Shown here in pieces: positions 25,240 to 34,155 of a DNA stretch of 64,000 nucleotides (its first letter is position 1; each line of letters begins with the position of its first letter). The position numbers and the translations under genes were made by a program. The notes beneath the pieces are model-generated. The model saw nothing but the letters and a program-made list of their open reading frames with translations, made no database searches and was not told the DNA's origin. This DNA is from an uncultured Oscillospiraceae bacterium (lineage in GTDB: Bacteria > Bacillota > Clostridia > Oscillospirales > Oscillospiraceae). The stretch lies in assembly GCA_910588045.1 (NCBI GenBank), contig CAJUPS010000009.1:6484-70483 (forward strand), in the 5' to 3' direction.

Positions 25240-26823
25240 ATGGGTGATTTTGAAAAGGCAAAGGTCCGCGTGGCACAGGGGTGGCTCCAGGGCTACACGG
25301 AGGACCGGCTGAAAATCTTCAAGGGGATCCCCTACGCGGCGCCCCCCGTGGGCGCGCTGCGGTTCCGTCATCCCCAGGACCCGGGCCGCTGGCGGGGCGT
25401 ACGCCGGGCTACCCAGTATTCCGCAGCCTCCGTCCAGCAGGTCATGGAACTGCCGGAGACGCCCGCCAACGTCCACGGTGTGCCCCAGTTCCTGGCGCCC
25501 TCCCAGTACGAGGAGGACTGTCTGTACCTGAACATCTGGACCCCGGCGGAGACGCCGGAGGACAAGCTGCCCGTGTTCCTCTGGATCCACGGCGGCGGCA
25601 TGGTGGCGGGCAGCGGATGCGAGGTGGTGTGCGACGGGACGGGCTTCGCCAAACGGAAGGATGTGGTGGTGGTCACCATCAATTACCGCTTGGGCTTCCT
25701 GGGGTTCTTCGCCCACCCGGATCTCACCGCCGAGGGCGGGGGAACCTCCGGCAACTATGCGCTCTATGACATGCGCAAGGCTTGCCAGTGGGTGAAGGAG
25801 AACATTGCCCGGTTCGGCGGAGACCCGGACCGGATCACCGTGGCGGGACAGTCCGGCGGCGCGGCGGGGACCGGCGCGCTCCACGCGTCCCCCCTGATGA
25901 AGGGCCTTATCCATCGGGTATCCATCGAGAGCGGCCCCATCTACTGGGGCTTCATGCAGCCCGTGGATCGCGCCGTGCTGGAGGCGCGGGGTGTGGAGTT
26001 CATGGAGCATATCGGGTGCAGGTCCATCCAGGAGCTGCGCAGCCGGGACGCCTGGGAGCTGTTTGATTCCTACAGCGAATTTGTGGGGGAGCGTGGGTTT
26101 GACGGTGGCTTCAGCTTCTGCGTGGACGGCGAGTTCCTGCCCAGGCGGTACTCCGACATCATGGACGCCGGGGACTTCAATGATTTCGACGTGATGATCG
26201 GCAGCTGCTCGCAGGAATTTCCCTGCGTGGACCCGGAGAAGTTCACCGTGGAGGAGTATCTGGCCTATCTGGAGGAGGCCTTCCCGGACAACGCGGAGAA
26301 CATGAAGCGGTGGTATCCCGCCGGGACCGGGGTTCAGGCGGCGAAGCAGGCCAGTACCATCGCCTCCGACATCATGCTCATGGGGTCGGTGAAGCTGGGA
26401 GAGCTGTGCGCCAGAAACGGGCGGAATGCCTACGTGTGGCTGATGAGCAAGGAGAACGAGACGCAGCGGGGCCGGGACGCGGGAAGTCCTCACTGCGCCG
26501 AAATGCCCTACCTTTTCGGCCGGGTGGACACCGGGGAGCGCAACCCCTTTTTCCCCTACCACTGGGTGGGAGCGGACTACGACTTCATGGAGCTGATCCA
26601 GGGCTATTGGCATAGCTTCTGCGCCTGCGGCGACCCCAACGGCGGGGACCGGCCGCAGTGGAAAAAATACAGGGAGGACTTTGACATCTGTGAGCTGTGC
26701 AACCGTACCCACATGGTCCCCCGGGAACAGATGGACAAGTACCGCTACTTCTACAGCAAGCTGACCACCAGCGATTATAAGGTCTCCCTGTTCGGTCTGC
26801 CCAGATTCACACCCAGAGGATGA
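25240..26823 (+). CDS. Type B carboxylesterase
   Basis: The 527-residue protein is a full-length carboxylesterase/lipase type B. It has GIPYAAPPVGALRF (29-42), the family signature EDCLYLNIWTP (92-102), the oxyanion motif HGGGM (117-121) and a nucleophile elbow GQSGGA (Ser205) instead of the more usual GESAG. The catalytic His is probably in the PHCAEMPYLFG region (about 417). No signal peptide, so cytoplasmic. It starts at 25240 after AGGAGGT, diverging from the binding-protein gene across a 241-base A/T-rich region. Confidence 0.92.
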   Translation: MGDFEKAKVRVAQGWLQGYTEDRLKIFKGIPYAAPPVGALRFRHPQDPGRWRGVRRATQYSAASVQQVMELPETPANVHGVPQFLAPSQYEEDCLYLNIWTPAETPEDKLPVFLWIHGGGMVAGSGCEVVCDGTGFAKRKDVVVVTINYRLGFLGFFAHPDLTAEGGGTSGNYALYDMRKACQWVKENIARFGGDPDRITVAGQSGGAAGTGALHASPLMKGLIHRVSIESGPIYWGFMQPVDRAVLEARGVEFMEHIGCRSIQELRSRDAWELFDSYSEFVGERGFDGGFSFCVDGEFLPRRYSDIMDAGDFNDFDVMIGSCSQEFPCVDPEKFTVEEYLAYLEEAFPDNAENMKRWYPAGTGVQAAKQASTIASDIMLMGSVKLGELCARNGRNAYVWLMSKENETQRGRDAGSPHCAEMPYLFGRVDTGERNPFFPYHWVGADYDFMELIQGYWHSFCACGDPNGGDRPQWKKYREDFDICELCNRTHMVPREQMDKYRYFYSKLTTSDYKVSLFGLPRFTPRG

Positions 26824-26872
26824 GAGCCGCTATGGAATAGAATCGACTATATCTTCCCGCAGGGATGACAGC

Positions 26873-26906
26873 AGGGCACCCGCCGCGCTTCTGCGGCGGA
26901 TGCCCT
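26873..26906. terminator. Bidirectional hairpin between convergent genes
   Basis: Arms at 26873-26886 and 26893-26906 match at 13 of 14 positions. It lies between the stops of the convergent esterase and Nif3-like genes. Confidence 0.55.
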
Positions 26907-26926
26907 CTGCTTATCTCAATGCGTCC

Positions 26927-27784
26927 TCAGATATATTGATACATATCCCCGGAGGGGAGGTAGGTCACGGGAAGCTGGGGCCCCACCAGTTCGCTGATCC
27001 ACTCCTGGGCATACTTCATCCCCAGCTCCTCCCAGTTGAGGTGGCCGATATGGATCATTGCCTTGGCCCTCCCCTGCTGGACGGCATCCCGGATGTAGGA
27101 CAGCACCGTCCACTCAATAACTTCTCCGGGCAGGATCACATCCACCTGCCCCTCCAGGTCCTTGATGATCTGAACGCTGTACTCCGCGGGAGTCCCGTCG
27201 GTATGCTTGATCCCGAAGTCCATGGGATAGAGGTGCCCGACAATGGCCGCGGTGCGGACCGTATCCCGGGGATTTCCGATATAGCGGACGCCGTTGAGGC
27301 CGATGGCGGACTTGATATGGCGGCACAGTTCCTCTACGGTCATCTCCCGTGGCAGATCAACGATGAAATGACCGAAGCCGCCGGAGGAGGAGTCGGCCCG
27401 CTCCCGGCCAAGCCAGCCCAGGTGCTTGAGGACGCCGGTGAAAATGCCGTCCGGCTGGTGAGCGTGCATATGGTCGTGGTCCCTCCAGACGGCGATGCCG
27501 CAGCGGTCCAGCAGGGCCCTCTTCTCATCATATACCGCGTTGGGAAAGTCCTCATACCAGCCGCCCTTGTCGGCGGAGGTGTAGAAAATTGGCTCATGGA
27601 CGATGAGCAGGTTCGCCCCCAATCCGGCGGTCTTCCGGATGATGTCCATCGTGGGCACCAGGGCGGTGACAATGCCGGTGCACTCCGCCTCCGGATCGCC
27701 GCATTTCCACTCGTCGCACCCCTGATAGCCGGGCAGGTCCGGGTGGTAGGCCAGGATCTTCTCAACGACGTCTCTGTTCTTCAT
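26927..27784 (-). CDS. Nif3-like metal-dependent protein
   Basis: The 285-residue protein resembles the Nif3/GTP cyclohydrolase I type 2 family, which binds a dinuclear metal centre. Likely ligands are in LLIVHEPIFY (about 56-65), VWRDHDHMHAHQPDG (about 99-113) and the late histidines in MIHIGHLNWEELG. The activity of the family is poorly defined (a hydrolase role on nucleotides or cyclic compounds has been proposed). It follows the hydrolase at 27806-29002 by 21 bases and may share its transcript, so it could process the same compound. Confidence 0.8.
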   Translation of the reverse strand: MKNRDVVEKILAYHPDLPGYQGCDEWKCGDPEAECTGIVTALVPTMDIIRKTAGLGANLLIVHEPIFYTSADKGGWYEDFPNAVYDEKRALLDRCGIAVWRDHDHMHAHQPDGIFTGVLKHLGWLGRERADSSSGGFGHFIVDLPREMTVEELCRHIKSAIGLNGVRYIGNPRDTVRTAAIVGHLYPMDFGIKHTDGTPAEYSVQIIKDLEGQVDVILPGEVIEWTVLSYIRDAVQQGRAKAMIHIGHLNWEELGMKYAQEWISELVGPQLPVTYLPSGDMYQYI

Positions 27785-27805
27785 AGGGCGTGTTCCTCCT
27801 TCCGT

Positions 27806-29002
27806 TCATAGGGACAGCTTGGCGAAAATACGGACCACGGGGCCCACCCGGCGGGGCTCCAGAGACTCGGTACACACCGCGCCATTCAGGAAATCCAGGG
27901 CCTTGCTGTCGGTGGTGACGGTGGGATGCCAGCCGTTCCCCGTATCCGTGTTGACAATGTGGACTTGGCAGGGCGCACCAGTATAGTCCGTGCCCTTGAC
28001 AACGTAGTCGGCGCACAGACGGATGGCCTGCGTTCCCCTCCACCGCTGGATGTCCGCCGCGCCGGGCTGGACCATGCCGGTGAAGAAGGGCGTGCGTATC
28101 ACGCCGCCGAAGGGGATGGTCAGGACGGTCTCTTCCCCCTGCTCCTCCCGGTCCAGGCCGGTGAGGACCACGTCCACGCTCAGGACGTTGGTCCCGCCCC
28201 GGATAAATTCCCGCACCAGTTCCATGGCATGGACGTCCTCCGCGCCCCGGAAACCGTGGTTTGCGCCGGTGATCTCCGCCAGCTGGCAGCGCAGAGGACG
28301 CACCGAGTGGTACGCCGCCTGGGCCCGGCGGGAGTTGACCACGTTCACGGCGCTGTCGCTGTCGCCGTGGACGATGAGCACCGGTCCGGGGTAGGCCGCG
28401 ATGGAGGAGAAGGCGTCCACCCGCTGCATACTGGTCACGTATTCCCGGCCAATGGGCCCCATGGAACCGGCAATCTCCGGGGGCAGGTCCGCCGGGATCT
28501 CCGGATGGATCAGCTCGGGGACGTTCTCCGGATCGAAGGAGTACATCAGCATGTTTCCCCGCCGGGCGTCCTCCGGAATGCACAGGGCGGGATAAAACAG
28601 CACCAGACGTTCCACCCGCTCAGGGTGGGCGGCGGCGCAGAGGGCGCTGACAAAGCCGCCCTGGCTGCACCCCATCAGGATCAGGCGCTCGCCGTCGATA
28701 TAGGGCAGTCCGCTCACATACTCCACAACGGCCTCCAAATCCCGGAGCTCGGTGAGCACGGTCATGTCCTGGAAGCGCCCGTCACTGGTACTCCGGGTGC
28801 TCCCGCCGCAAAAGTCATACACATAGGCGGCCGAGCCCCACTGTGCAAGTTGTTGTGCGTAGCCGGCAATATCGCTCCCGGTCCCCATGAACCCGTGGCT
28901 GATGATGACCGCCGGGAGCTTCTCTCCCGCCGGACGGTACTCCCTTCCCCGGATGGTCAGCCCCTCCCGGATGCAGGAAAAATCCTGCGTGAGCATTTCC
29001 AT
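27806..29002 (-). CDS. Alpha/beta hydrolase fused to a DUF3237-like domain
   Basis: Of 398 residues, the first 255 are an alpha/beta hydrolase: oxyanion region SHGFMGTGSD (about 34-43), nucleophile elbow GCSQGG (about 120), acid in HGDSDSAV and catalytic His in GANHGF. Residues 265-398 look like a separate DUF3237-type beta barrel, with the opening TIPFGGVIRTPFFTGMVQPG and a later LCADYVVK strand. The pairing is unusual. The start at 29002 follows AAAGGAGGC. With the Nif3-like gene it forms a two-gene operon. The substrate is unknown. Confidence 0.8.
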   Translation of the reverse strand: MEMLTQDFSCIREGLTIRGREYRPAGEKLPAVIISHGFMGTGSDIAGYAQQLAQWGSAAYVYDFCGGSTRSTSDGRFQDMTVLTELRDLEAVVEYVSGLPYIDGERLILMGCSQGGFVSALCAAAHPERVERLVLFYPALCIPEDARRGNMLMYSFDPENVPELIHPEIPADLPPEIAGSMGPIGREYVTSMQRVDAFSSIAAYPGPVLIVHGDSDSAVNVVNSRRAQAAYHSVRPLRCQLAEITGANHGFRGAEDVHAMELVREFIRGGTNVLSVDVVLTGLDREEQGEETVLTIPFGGVIRTPFFTGMVQPGAADIQRWRGTQAIRLCADYVVKGTDYTGAPCQVHIVNTDTGNGWHPTVTTDSKALDFLNGAVCTESLEPRRVGPVVRIFAKLSL

Positions 29003-29218
29003 GCTGTAGCCTCCTTTGCTGTATATTCCTGAAAAGCATACCATATGGCGCCGCGCCTGACAAGTAAAAAAGGGGACTCGGCTGCTGAAAAAGTATGGGG
29101 AACGGTTTTTCGGAGAAGACGGTTGCTTTTTTTAATACCGTTGGATAGATTATTTACTTGCGCCAGCGGAGTGGTCGTGGTAACATGGAGCAAACAAACA
29201 GAGGAAGAAACAGGAAAT

Positions 29219-30592
29219 ATGCTGCGGATTGATAAAATAATTGAGACGGACGGTACGTTTTACAGGCGCTTGGTGAACATCGCAATACCCGTGATCCTAC
29301 AGAGTCTGATCACCACGGGCGTCAATCTGGTGGACAACATCATGCTGGGGCAGCTGACCGAGACCGCCCTCAGCGCGGCGACCCAGGCCAACCAGTTCAT
29401 CGGTCTGTTCACCTTCGCCATCATGGGGATCAGCATGGGGGCTTCCGTGCTCACGTCCCGATACTGGGGGGCAAAAGACACGGCTTCCCTCCGGAAGGTC
29501 GTCACCATCGCATTGCGCTCTGGACTTCTCCTGGGTCTGGCATTCACCCTGGCGGACATCCTTTTCTCACCGCAGATCATGCGCCTGTACTTCCAGTCCG
29601 GGGAAACCGCCAGCATCGCGGGCGGGATCGTCTATCTGCACTGGTCCGCCCCGGCGTTTGGGCTGATGGCGGTCTCCTTTGTGCTGACGAACATCATGCG
29701 CAGCGCCGGACTGACCCGCGTTCCGCTGATCGCCTCCGTCAGCGCCTTCGGCGTGAACATCGGGGCCAACTACGTGCTGATCTTCGGCAAGCTGGGCTTT
29801 CCCGCCATGGGAGTGGCGGGCGCGGCGCTGGGCACCGTGATCGCCCGGGTGGCGGAGACGGGGATCATCCTCTGCTTCTTCCTCCGGGACAAGACGATTT
29901 TTTACCGGCTGCGCCATTTGCGGGAGCCCTGCGGGGACATGGTGGGAGAGTTTCTGCGCATCAGCGTCCCGGTCATGCTCAGCGACAGCCTCCTTGGCCT
30001 GGGAGAGAACGCCCTGGCCATCATCATGGGACAGATCGGGGCGGGCTTCGTGACCGCCAATTCCATCACCATGATCGTCCAGCGGATCAGTACCGTGTTT
30101 ATCTCGGGACTGAGCTTCTCCGGGTGCTTTCTGACGGGACAGGTGCTGGGGGAAGGCCGGGTGGAGGCCGCGAAGAAGCAGGGGTACACCTACCTGCTGC
30201 TGGGCCTTGGGGTCGGCGTGCTGGCGGCGGGGCTCATTCAACTGTTCAGCGGCTTTGTGATCGACGCCTACAAGATCACGGAGGAGACCAAGGCCATCGC
30301 CCGGCAGCTGATGAACGCCGTGTGTGTCATCGTGATTTTCCGCGCCACCAACTCGATCCTGACCAAGGGGGTCCTGCGGGGCGGGGGCGACACCCGCTTT
30401 CTGCTGGTCGCAGACATGAGCACCATGTGGCTTGTTGCGGTCCCCTTGGGCGCAATCGCCGGACTGTGGCTCTGCCTGCCCGCTTTCTGGGTGTACCTGT
30501 GTCTGTATGCCGACCAGGTGATCAAGGCGGTCTGGTGCATCTTCCGGCTGCGAAGCGGGAAATGGATCAAAAAAATCAAGGGCGTGGTCTGA
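29219..30592 (+). CDS. MATE-family multidrug/metabolite exporter
   Basis: The 457-residue protein has twelve membrane helices in two similar halves. It has the MATE N-terminal segment RLVNIAIPVILQSLITTGVNLVDNIMLGQL and the second-half repeat FLRISVPVMLSDSLLGLGENA. MATE exporters use Na+ or H+ gradients to expel cationic compounds. The start at 29219 is chosen because the family begins there and an AGAGGA site lies upstream; the frame open back to 29045 is not similar to anything. It diverges from the hydrolase gene and precedes three esterases on the same strand. Confidence 0.9.
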   Translation: MLRIDKIIETDGTFYRRLVNIAIPVILQSLITTGVNLVDNIMLGQLTETALSAATQANQFIGLFTFAIMGISMGASVLTSRYWGAKDTASLRKVVTIALRSGLLLGLAFTLADILFSPQIMRLYFQSGETASIAGGIVYLHWSAPAFGLMAVSFVLTNIMRSAGLTRVPLIASVSAFGVNIGANYVLIFGKLGFPAMGVAGAALGTVIARVAETGIILCFFLRDKTIFYRLRHLREPCGDMVGEFLRISVPVMLSDSLLGLGENALAIIMGQIGAGFVTANSITMIVQRISTVFISGLSFSGCFLTGQVLGEGRVEAAKKQGYTYLLLGLGVGVLAAGLIQLFSGFVIDAYKITEETKAIARQLMNAVCVIVIFRATNSILTKGVLRGGGDTRFLLVADMSTMWLVAVPLGAIAGLWLCLPAFWVYLCLYADQVIKAVWCIFRLRSGKWIKKIKGVV

Positions 30593-30629
30593 CGTTCTAT
30601 ACCACTTACTTTATAAAGGAGAGATTCTT

Positions 30630-31433
30630 ATGGCACTGCTGCACGTTACCTACTTTTCCCAGGCACTGGCGGGACAGAGCGAATTTTACCTGGCGCTCCC
30701 CAACGACGTGCCGCCCTTTATGGCGGCGGAGAACCCCCGCTATCAGCGGGACATGAAAACCCTGGTGCTGCTGCACGGCTACAGCGGCGGCGCGGCGGAC
30801 TGGGTCACGGGGAGCAGCGTCCAGAATCTGGCGCTCCAGTACAATCTGGCGCTCATCATGCCCAACGGCCGCAACAGCTTCTACCTGAACCGGGAGGCCA
30901 CCGGCGAACAGTACGCGACCTTCGTGGGCGAGGAGCTGCCGGACTACGTCCGGAAGACCTTCGGCCTGTCCGCCAGACGGGAGGACACCTTTATCGGCGG
31001 ATACTCCATGGGCGGCTTCGGCGCGCTGCATACCGGCCTTGCCTATTCCCACAACTACAGCAAGATCGCCGCCCTCTCCAGCGCCCTGATTATCCATCAG
31101 CTCAAGGAGCTATCCCCCGAGGCGGCTGCGCCCATGGCCAACTACGCCTACTACGCCCAGACCTTCGGCGATCTGAAGACCGCCGAAGAGCGGGAGTGCA
31201 ACCCGGAGGTCCTCATCCGGGGGAAGCTGGAGCGGGGCGAGCCCCTGCCGGGGATCTTCCTGGCCTGCGGCACGGAGGACATGCTGGTGGAGACCAACCG
31301 GGCCTTCCGGGACTTCCTGCGGGAGAACGGCGTCAGCGCGGAGTACCACGAGAGCGCGGGGATGCACGACTGGAAGTTCTGGAACCAGTACCTGGAGCCC
31401 GCCATCCGGTGGATGCTGGGCGAGGACGCTTGA
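30630..31433 (+). CDS. Esterase, S-formylglutathione hydrolase/tributyrin esterase type
   Basis: The 267-residue protein is a putative-esterase-family (EstA/esterase D-like) alpha/beta hydrolase. It has LLHGYSGGAADW (about 46-57), the nucleophile elbow GGYSMGGFG (Ser about 129), an acid in ACGTEDM and a catalytic His in AGMHDWKFW. Members include acetyl esterases, feruloyl esterases and formylglutathione hydrolases; the family branch here looks like the short-chain acyl esterases of lactic bacteria. It has no signal peptide. AAGGAGAG precedes the ATG. The next gene begins 13 bases after its stop. Confidence 0.88.
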   Translation: MALLHVTYFSQALAGQSEFYLALPNDVPPFMAAENPRYQRDMKTLVLLHGYSGGAADWVTGSSVQNLALQYNLALIMPNGRNSFYLNREATGEQYATFVGEELPDYVRKTFGLSARREDTFIGGYSMGGFGALHTGLAYSHNYSKIAALSSALIIHQLKELSPEAAAPMANYAYYAQTFGDLKTAEERECNPEVLIRGKLERGEPLPGIFLACGTEDMLVETNRAFRDFLRENGVSAEYHESAGMHDWKFWNQYLEPAIRWMLGEDA

Positions 31434-31446
31434 GGGAGGGACGGCA

Positions 31447-32574
31447 ATGAAAGAGATCCGTATGAGGGATGCCCTCGGTCTGGTGAAGACCTGGGGGCGC
31501 ACCTACTGGGATGAACAGGAGGGTGTGCTGTACTCGAATTACACCTGTGGGGCCTTTGAGATGGAGTTTCAGGGGAGGGAGCTTTCGGTGGAGGTTGCCG
31601 CCGTGCCGGATACCTTTGTACCGCCGCCTCTGGCCGGTACGATGCCGCCCCGGGAGGACTGGCCCTTTCTTTCCGTGTTCCTGGACGGCGCGGACGAGCC
31701 CTGCCGCCGGGTCCGGGTCCGGGACGGGGAGCGGGTCTGCGTCTTCTCCTCGGAGGGGGAGGAGCGCCACCGGGTGCTCATCGTCAAGCTCAACGAGAAC
31801 TTCCGTACCTGCCTGGGTATCCGGGCCCTCCACATGGAGGGGGAGCTGCCGCCCTTTGAGAAGGAGAAGCGGGACGTGATCGAGTTTATCGGCGACTCCA
31901 TCACCTGCGGCTTCGGCAACGACACCCAGGACGTCAGCCACGAGTACGAGACCGCCGAGCAGGACGGCTGGATGACCCACGGGGCCATCGCCGCCCGGGC
32001 GCTAGGGCTGGAGCCCCGGTTCGTCAGCGTCAGCGGCATCAGCGTGGAGAACGTGACGCCCATGCCCGGCTTCTACTGTATGCGGGACCTGTACCCCTAT
32101 GCGGACCGGGTCATTCAGGACAAGCTGGCCCAGGAGAGGGGCGAGACGGTGGATGCCTACCGTCCCTTTGATTTTGCCGGGAATCCCGCCCGGTATGTGG
32201 TGCTGAACCTGGGGACCAACGACGCCAATCAGATCTATTTCCGGCCGGACAAGGAGCAGGCGGAGTTGGATTTTGAGACAAATTACGCCCGTTTTGTCTC
32301 CGAACTCCGTGCGCTGAACGGTCCGGAGACCGTGATCATCTGCGCACTGGGTTGTATGGATTACTACCTGTGGGACAAGATCACCATGATCGTGGAACGG
32401 ATCCGGCAGGAGACCGGGGATCGGCGGCTGTTCCTCCTGAAGTACAACAAGATGATGAACGTGCCCCCGGACGCTGGCGGGTGCCTCCACCCCACCGTCC
32501 ACCGCCACCGGCTGATGGCGGAAGACCTGGTTCAGAGGATCCGGAGGATTCAGGAGAGGGGATGTAAGGGATGA
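31447..32574 (+). CDS. SGNH/GDSL hydrolase, CE2-like
   Basis: The 375-residue protein has an N-terminal beta-sandwich (about 1-130) and a C-terminal SGNH domain: block I FIGDSITCGFG (Ser about 143), block III GTNDAN and the catalytic His in GGCLHPTVHRH. This two-domain plan matches carbohydrate esterase family 2 deacetylases. There is no signal peptide. Its stop overlaps the next gene by four bases (ATGA), so the two GDSL proteins are made together. Confidence 0.87.
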   Translation: MKEIRMRDALGLVKTWGRTYWDEQEGVLYSNYTCGAFEMEFQGRELSVEVAAVPDTFVPPPLAGTMPPREDWPFLSVFLDGADEPCRRVRVRDGERVCVFSSEGEERHRVLIVKLNENFRTCLGIRALHMEGELPPFEKEKRDVIEFIGDSITCGFGNDTQDVSHEYETAEQDGWMTHGAIAARALGLEPRFVSVSGISVENVTPMPGFYCMRDLYPYADRVIQDKLAQERGETVDAYRPFDFAGNPARYVVLNLGTNDANQIYFRPDKEQAELDFETNYARFVSELRALNGPETVIICALGCMDYYLWDKITMIVERIRQETGDRRLFLLKYNKMMNVPPDAGGCLHPTVHRHRLMAEDLVQRIRRIQERGCKG

Positions 32575-33758
32575 GCAAATGGATTCCCTCCTGGCAGTAT
32601 GTGCCCATCGACTATGGCCAGGAAGTGGGTGTTTTTGAGAATATCACCCAGAAGTGCGTGTTTTCCAACAACCTCAGCGGTCAGGGACTCCGATTCAGGC
32701 TGAACAACCTGCACAGCGAAAAGCCCATGCGCATCCGGCACGGCTCTGCGGCGCTGCGCAACCGCCTCACGGGGCGGCTCTCCCCCTGGATGCCGCTTAC
32801 GCTGGAAGGCAGCGAAGAGCTGGCAGTGGAGCCTGACAGCGCGGTGTACAGCGATGAGATCCTCTATCCCGTTTCCCACGAGGAGGACGTCGTCTTATCC
32901 CTGTACTTTGAGGACAGGTATTCCGTGCGCAGCGTCTGCACCACGTCCACCTGGCACAGCTGGCAGAGTGTCCAATATACCGGGGACTTCACCCGGACGG
33001 AGGCGCTGGGCTATACGGTAAAGTCCCAGCTGGTTCCTGTGCTGGCCATGGATCCCTATCCCAACCAGTTTGCCGCCGGTGTGTGCGAGGTCTCCGTATT
33101 AACGGAGGATGATGTAAAGCTCATTGGACTATTCGGAGATTCCCTCACCCATATGTCCTACTTCAGCGACCCGCTGACCACCGTGCTCTATGCCCGTTTT
33201 CCCGGGAAGTGCTCGGTGATCAACGGCGGCATATCCGGCAACCGGATCGGTAAGTCCCACCCCGTCCTCAAGGGGGTTCCCGGCGAGGGATGCCAGTTCG
33301 GACCGGCAGGCAGGGACCGTTTTCAGCGGGACCTGTATCATGGAGCGAGGCCGGACTATGTGTTTATTCTGGAAGGAGTCAACGACTGCTCCCACAGTAT
33401 CGTCTTTCAGGAACCGGACGTGCCCGGAGCGGAGGATATTTTTGAGGCCCTCCAGGATGTCGTCCGGCAGGGCCGGAGCCTGGGCAGCACCGTCTACGTG
33501 TCCACACTGCCCCCCTTCGGCGCCTTCGGGGAGTCCTGGCGGGACCAGGCAGAGGCGCTTCGGTGCGCGTACAACGATCTGATCCGGAGCAGGTATGACG
33601 CCGGTGGATGGATCGACCTGGATAGGCTGATGCGGGACCCGGACGATCCCCATCGGATGCAGGAGGGGATGCACCTGGGCGACGGCGTTCACCCCAACTG
33701 GACCGGCGGCGCCAAAATGGCTCGGGCAGTGGCGGAGAAATTTTTCCGGAGACTATAA
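32571..33758 (+). CDS. SGNH/GDSL hydrolase
   Basis: The 395-residue protein has an N-terminal beta-rich part and a C-terminal SGNH domain. Block I is LFGDSLTHMS (about 186-195), block II GGISGNRIG, block III EGVNDC and block V DGVHPNWTGG. It differs enough from the preceding gene to suggest another bond specificity. It is the last gene of the esterase run; the 397-base region after it is hairpin-rich. Confidence 0.87.
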   Translation: MSKWIPSWQYVPIDYGQEVGVFENITQKCVFSNNLSGQGLRFRLNNLHSEKPMRIRHGSAALRNRLTGRLSPWMPLTLEGSEELAVEPDSAVYSDEILYPVSHEEDVVLSLYFEDRYSVRSVCTTSTWHSWQSVQYTGDFTRTEALGYTVKSQLVPVLAMDPYPNQFAAGVCEVSVLTEDDVKLIGLFGDSLTHMSYFSDPLTTVLYARFPGKCSVINGGISGNRIGKSHPVLKGVPGEGCQFGPAGRDRFQRDLYHGARPDYVFILEGVNDCSHSIVFQEPDVPGAEDIFEALQDVVRQGRSLGSTVYVSTLPPFGAFGESWRDQAEALRCAYNDLIRSRYDAGGWIDLDRLMRDPDDPHRMQEGMHLGDGVHPNWTGGAKMARAVAEKFFRRL

Positions 33759-33771
33759 GGGGCGGCCCTGA

Positions 33772-34117
33772 AAGGCAATGCAGTCGGCATACCTTTTAGG
33801 GCCCCTTGAGGGGAATTGTCTGCAATAAGCCCTGATAGGGCTTACTCAAGCCACTGGCTCAGCGAGTGGTTTTGACTCCGCGCCGCGATACGGCGCTCCA
33901 CCCCAGGGGGGATTGAAATGCTCGGGCGGAGTGCGTCCGCCCTGCGCCAAGGTTTTCTCCTTGAGGCGAAACCGCTTGTATGCGCCATCCGGCGCGGCTC
34001 GCCTGTGCCCGCAGTATCTATCGTGTCGGACTAACGCAAGAACATCCCTTAGGGCCGTATGGGCAATGGACATAAACGCACATCCGCAAGAAAGCGAGGC
34101 GCGTAATGCGCCTCGCT
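33772..34117. repeat. Hairpin-rich intergenic region
   Basis: The gap of about 400 bases has no supported gene. It holds inverted repeats: a GGCCCTGAAAGG arm with a near complement, AAGCCCT/AGGGCTT at 33827-33843, and others around 33850-34000. At 34093-34117 a ten-base GC stem (AGCGAGGCGC) is followed on the minus strand by TTTCTT and probably terminates the glycosyltransferase transcript. The block resembles the one at 8706 in style, but I see no long shared sequence. Confidence 0.5.
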
Positions 34118-34155
34118 CCTTTGCTATATCTGACGTTCATAGAAAAACCGTAAAC

